From: Lamellibrachia satsuma
Taxonomy: Eukaryota; Annelida; Polychaeta; Sabellida; Siboglinidae
NCBI GenBank assembly: GCA_033239005.1
Contig: BSQZ01000018.1
Span: 9,038,536-9,102,535, forward strand
Direction of reading: 5' to 3'
Length of the DNA: 64,000 bases
This document shows positions 60,440-64,000 of this stretch, piece after piece (the stretch's first letter is position 1; the number at the start of each line of letters is the position of its first letter). The position numbers and the translations under genes are program-made. The notes below the pieces were generated by a model, which made no database searches, had not been told where the DNA came from, and worked only from the letters and a program-made list of their open reading frames with translations.

Positions 60440-63219
60440 CAGTGGTTTTCAACCTTTTTCACCCTACGACCCAATTTTCTGTCAGAAGATAAGGTCGCGA
60501 TCCCCCACTCCCCCAAAAAAAATCACGCATCACTTTATAATCATTCATTCATTCATTCATTCAATTCAAATCACTATGCCGTGACTATGGTATGCAATGA
60601 CGCAAAATATTTAATGGCAACAAGTTTTAACAAAATGACAAGATGATTGTTGCAAAAAAGTAACGTATCTGGCTAGATACAAATTGGCTAGCAATGCTAA
60701 TGACGATTAATCTCGCCTCAGACTCAGTAACTCAATGAGATGGCTGGAATTGCTTCTCAGCAACGAGTCTGGTGATTCTCGGTTGCGTGGTCGACAGGCA
60801 GCACCGTACATCGGGCTCAAGTTGCAGTCTGTTGGGAGCCTTTGATTTTATAGTGAGCAATGTCGAAAATGCGCTTTCACACAAATAGGTTGAGGGGATG
60901 GCATTAGCCTCCTCAGCACAATGTCACAAATACGCGGATAGCTCTGCATCACTCCACACCAAACCTGTGACAAACTGACATGTTGAAACAGGTATTTTGC
61001 ACCAGAGTCAGTGGCAATGGTGATCAGCTACTCTTGAGCAGCATCTTCATCATCTGGAACACACTGGTTGATGTCAGCTGTGAATGGATTCCTCACCAGT
61101 GCAAATGTTGTGCTGTCAAGATCAGGAAAATAGCGTTGGAATTCCTCCTTCAACGACGTACGATGTGATACTATGAACGCCTTCAAGACCTCACTAAGTG
61201 ACGCTTCGTCATCGTCAACAAATAGTGAAAGCCTTGGAAACATGGCATGACGTCCTGACGAAACCTTGCTCGCCCATAGGTCCAGGCATCCTTGAAAGGC
61301 CGACAGCTTGTCACAAAACACCAAGACGTCGCTGTCTCTGTCTTGGAGAGAGAGGTTGAGTACGTTCAGACGTTCAAAGATGTCACTCAGGCAACACAGC
61401 CTGTTCAACCAGTCTTCATCCAGAAACAGAGACGCCCAGACGGCCTTGTTCTGCACCATCAGGAACTCCTTCAACTCAACCCTCACATCGAAGGCCCGCT
61501 GCAACACATTACCACGTGAAAGCCAGTGAACCTCTGTGTGGACGAACAGATTCTTGTGGTCAGCGTCCATGCTCTCGCAGAGGTTGCGGAAGAGTCGAGT
61601 GCACTCGGTTTAACGTAGTTAACGACTTTGACAACATCCTTCAAGACGTTATTCAAAGGATCCGGCAGAGTCTTCGCTGCCAGAGCTTCCCGATGTATCA
61701 TGCAGTGGTTAGCGATGACATCTGGCGAGACCTCCTTAACCAGAGCTTGGAAACCAGAATTTCTCCCCAGCATAGATGGCGCTCCATCTGTGCAAACTGC
61801 TTTGACTTTGCTCCAGTCGATTCCCTCTGCTTCAAAGAAAGAATTTACTGTACAGAACGCATCAATTCCTCGTGTGGTGGAGTCTAAGGCGACAGCCGCT
61901 CATCCTTGAAATCTGAATTGTGAATGTAACGCATATAGACAATTAGCTGGGCGCATGAAGAAACGTCCGTTGATTCATCCAACTGCAAGCAAATGATTGG
62001 CGAATCTTTGATCTGCTCCACCAACTGGCTCTTAATATCGTCGGCCATATCTACTATTCTACGCTGAACAGTGTTGTCAGAAATGAAGGGTGCATTCAGT
62101 TTAGTCACAGCTTCTGTACCAATCATGAGTCGCACAACATCTTTAATGCATGGGAAAATCAAATCTTCGCCAATGGTGCGCGCTTTCTTTGCTTTCGCTA
62201 TTTGTAGTGATACGACATATGACGCCTCGACAGCGGCTTTCGATTGCTGAGTGGTTTTACCAGTGCTATATATGCGAGCATTTTGAGCAGATTTCGCTTT
62301 TCGTTGAAAGAAAGAGATGATTCTGTCTTTGTACGTGGGGTTCTCCTTCTTGAAATGACGCATTGCGGTTTCTGCACGCCTTTCTCTTCCAGGAACGAAA
62401 AACCGAATCGTAGATACTCCTCACTATAGGTCCTTTTTTCTTCACTGCAGGTGCATCGCAGGCTCCAAACATCGTAATATTGATGACGTTAACACGGTTA
62501 GCTGCAATAAAAACGAAACATGCACCGTGGTATTTAACTGTTCGCCAGGTGTCGCCACATGCAACTGATTTACGGTACACTGCACTATAGTCGCCTTCGC
62601 AGTTTTGAAGCCGCATATCATTATCATCATAATGCTCGCCAGTATCAGATGCACAAATCACCATGAACGACATTACTGTGAATTATATTAGTTCAATCTG
62701 CAATGTTAGCTTTACTTAATTATTGGTATTGTACTTTCGTTAATTATTACACGATGTCGATGGGCGCTTCATACATTTGATTGAGACTATGCTTAAATTA
62801 CTGAAATTATATTCACTATAGTTATTAATAATTAATTGAATCGTCTTCACATGATACAACATGTATTCATGTTAGAACGGATACATTGTGCCTAACGTAC
62901 AGGAGTGTACAATTTCACGAAACATGGCTTTTGTACCTCTCTCTCCCTCTGATAAGCGAACGCCACGGACACGAGGAGTGAGTCGTCGATCAGGTCGGTG
63001 TATTTTACTCTTATGAAATAATACGTATTCCCTTTCGTAAAAATAGTGCTATTCCAAAACCACAAGGCATAACCATGATCTGAACAAAACGTGTTATATT
63101 AAAAATATATATACAATACGGTCAATATGGCCTATATAATAATAATTATACAATTTTGCATGTTGCTGGCCGCAAGCCCCGACCCCTTTGAAATATCCTC
63201 GCCAGGTTGAAAACCACTG
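60440..63219 (-). mobile_element. Complete-length hAT element with TIRs and 8-bp TSD
   Basis: CAGTGGTTTTCAACC at 60440 is matched by its reverse complement GGTTGAAAACCACTG ending at 63219. TATTAGAC stands directly outside both ends (60432-60439 and 63220-63227), the 8-bp target duplication expected of hAT. The 2,780-bp interior carries a ZBED/Buster-type transposase on the minus strand. An (ATTC)n run lies at 60542-60563. Confidence 0.95.
61028..62460 (-). pseudogene. hAT transposase (ZBED5/FAM200-like), frameshifted
   Basis: Reading leftward from about 62430: TYSEEYLRFGF and KPQC (start of the BED region), then HFKKENPTYKDRIISFFQRK, KARTIGEDLIFPCIKDVVR, SPIICLQLDESTDVSSCAQL with the first catalytic Asp, a frameshift near 61884, ANHCMIHREALAAKTLPDPL, VVKVVNYVKP, another break, then LFVHTEVHWLSRGNVLQR and RLCCLSDIFERLNVLNLSLQ to FPDLDS and NPFTADI. 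This is the order seen in ZBED5-like transposases. The BED finger has lost its middle between KPQC and RHF (Cys-Cys to His part), which also shifts the frame. The upstream frame starting at 62673 is probably not coding. Confidence 0.88.
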
Positions 63220-63227
63220 TATTAGAC

Positions 63228-64000
63228 AGTATAAGCAGGCAAATCACTGAGGCGTTAACGGTGTCTTTGGTGTGGAATTTGCATTTGTATGGTATTTTTA
63301 TACCTTTGTTGGGAATATTAGCAAAGACTATAATATATATAATAAGACGTGTCATTTCCTATTCTTTCAATGGTAATTACCTAAAAGTGTTGCCGCCAAA
63401 CGGCTGTGTTTATCAACTAATTTTAAATAGCAAGACACATGCAGAGAAAGTTGTGTTCACTGCAACCATAGTTTAATTTTTTGTAGAATAAGTCAACCAA
63501 TATATTTCACAGGTTCAATATATACATTATACACGGCAAATACAATGTCAATGATGCAGTATTTAAGGTATTTCAAGACAATGACATATTGCTATGCTGG
63601 TAGCATAAAATATAATTGTTTTAACAGCAAGTAAGCAATGACCATTTCAATGTTATGTAACCCAAGCATATTCAAGTCTAATTAATGATTGTGAACTATA
63701 AATAATGTTACTACAAAACAATTGCATAGGAGCGACTTCATAAATGACGCATAATATGACCTTCATGAAAAACACTAATTACAGTGAACTTATACACTTT
63801 GACAGCATCTTACAGCATATATTTACAGATGCAATAGTTTTGAATGAAACAAGACCACGGACTAACGCATCTCCGAGCTCCTTGACAACATAAACGCTAA
63901 AAGAATCGCATTAACATACTCGAAGCTCAGGTTAACGAACTCGAACAAATCATGAAAAAAGAACATCGTCATTACGGGAGTGAACCTCCACAGTTACGCC
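63228..64000. other. A/T-rich sequence at the window edge
   Basis: Starts just after the hAT target duplication. No exon, repeat array or transposon protein seen. Confidence 0.4.

Overview
The window is eukaryotic DNA from an animal. Genes are split by GT-AG introns, and CR1-like, RTE-like and other LINE copies, hAT DNA transposons, a tRNA-derived SINE and very large minisatellites fill the space between exons. The reconstructed gene (an F5/8C-fucolectin module, Cys-rich EGF-like modules, two FN3 domains, a transmembrane helix and a short tyrosine-bearing tail, nearly all with phase-1 introns) and the SINE/LINE types fit a mollusc or another lophotrochozoan. I cannot name the species from sequence alone.

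Layout. 1-6.4 kb is a 37-bp palindrome-containing satellite. 6.4-8.7 kb holds small tandem repeats. 8.7-11.4 kb carries a CR1 3' fragment and a broken RTE-type LINE with a 19-bp minisatellite inside its reverse-transcriptase reading frame. 12.2-21.9 kb has three candidate signal-peptide exons (12237, 17728, 20003), all ending in phase 1, separated by minisatellites with 18-, 7-, 12-, 27-, 11-, 35-, 22- and 26-bp units, followed by the first extracellular module exon (21721-21888). 21.9-43.8 kb is one giant intron. It holds a minus-strand RTE fragment, then a minus-strand CR1 element split in two by a plus-strand LINE, which itself contains a 17.4-kb array of a 38-bp repeat derived from its own RT codons. 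43.8-58.8 kb carries the remaining exons of the gene, with further arrays (GT, 16, 26, 25, 4, 27, 21, 45, 18 and a 36+42-bp dimer), an antisense hAT transposase remnant with a 45-bp array, and a CR1 copy carrying a SINE flanked by a 71-bp perfect inverted repeat. 58.8-64 kb has the 3' end of the gene, a (TA)n tract, a possible pogo-like MITE and a complete-looking but decayed 2,780-bp hAT element with TIRs and an 8-bp target duplication.

The main gene. Twelve exons, starting from the signal exon at 17728, join in frame to 1,848 nt (615 aa plus stop). Order: signal peptide, Cys-rich module, fucolectin/F5/8C domain over two exons, short Cys module, EGF-like module, FN3, FN3 over two exons, TM helix, basic juxtamembrane segment, and a tail with YVEP, YDDI and YVTM. 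It reads as a single-pass glycan-recognition or adhesion receptor that could signal through SH2 proteins. The function is inferred.

The most unusual feature of the window is the tandem-repeat load: roughly half of the 64 kb, in more than 20 unrelated unit families. At least two arrays visibly grew from within transposon coding sequence, and a third sits inside one.
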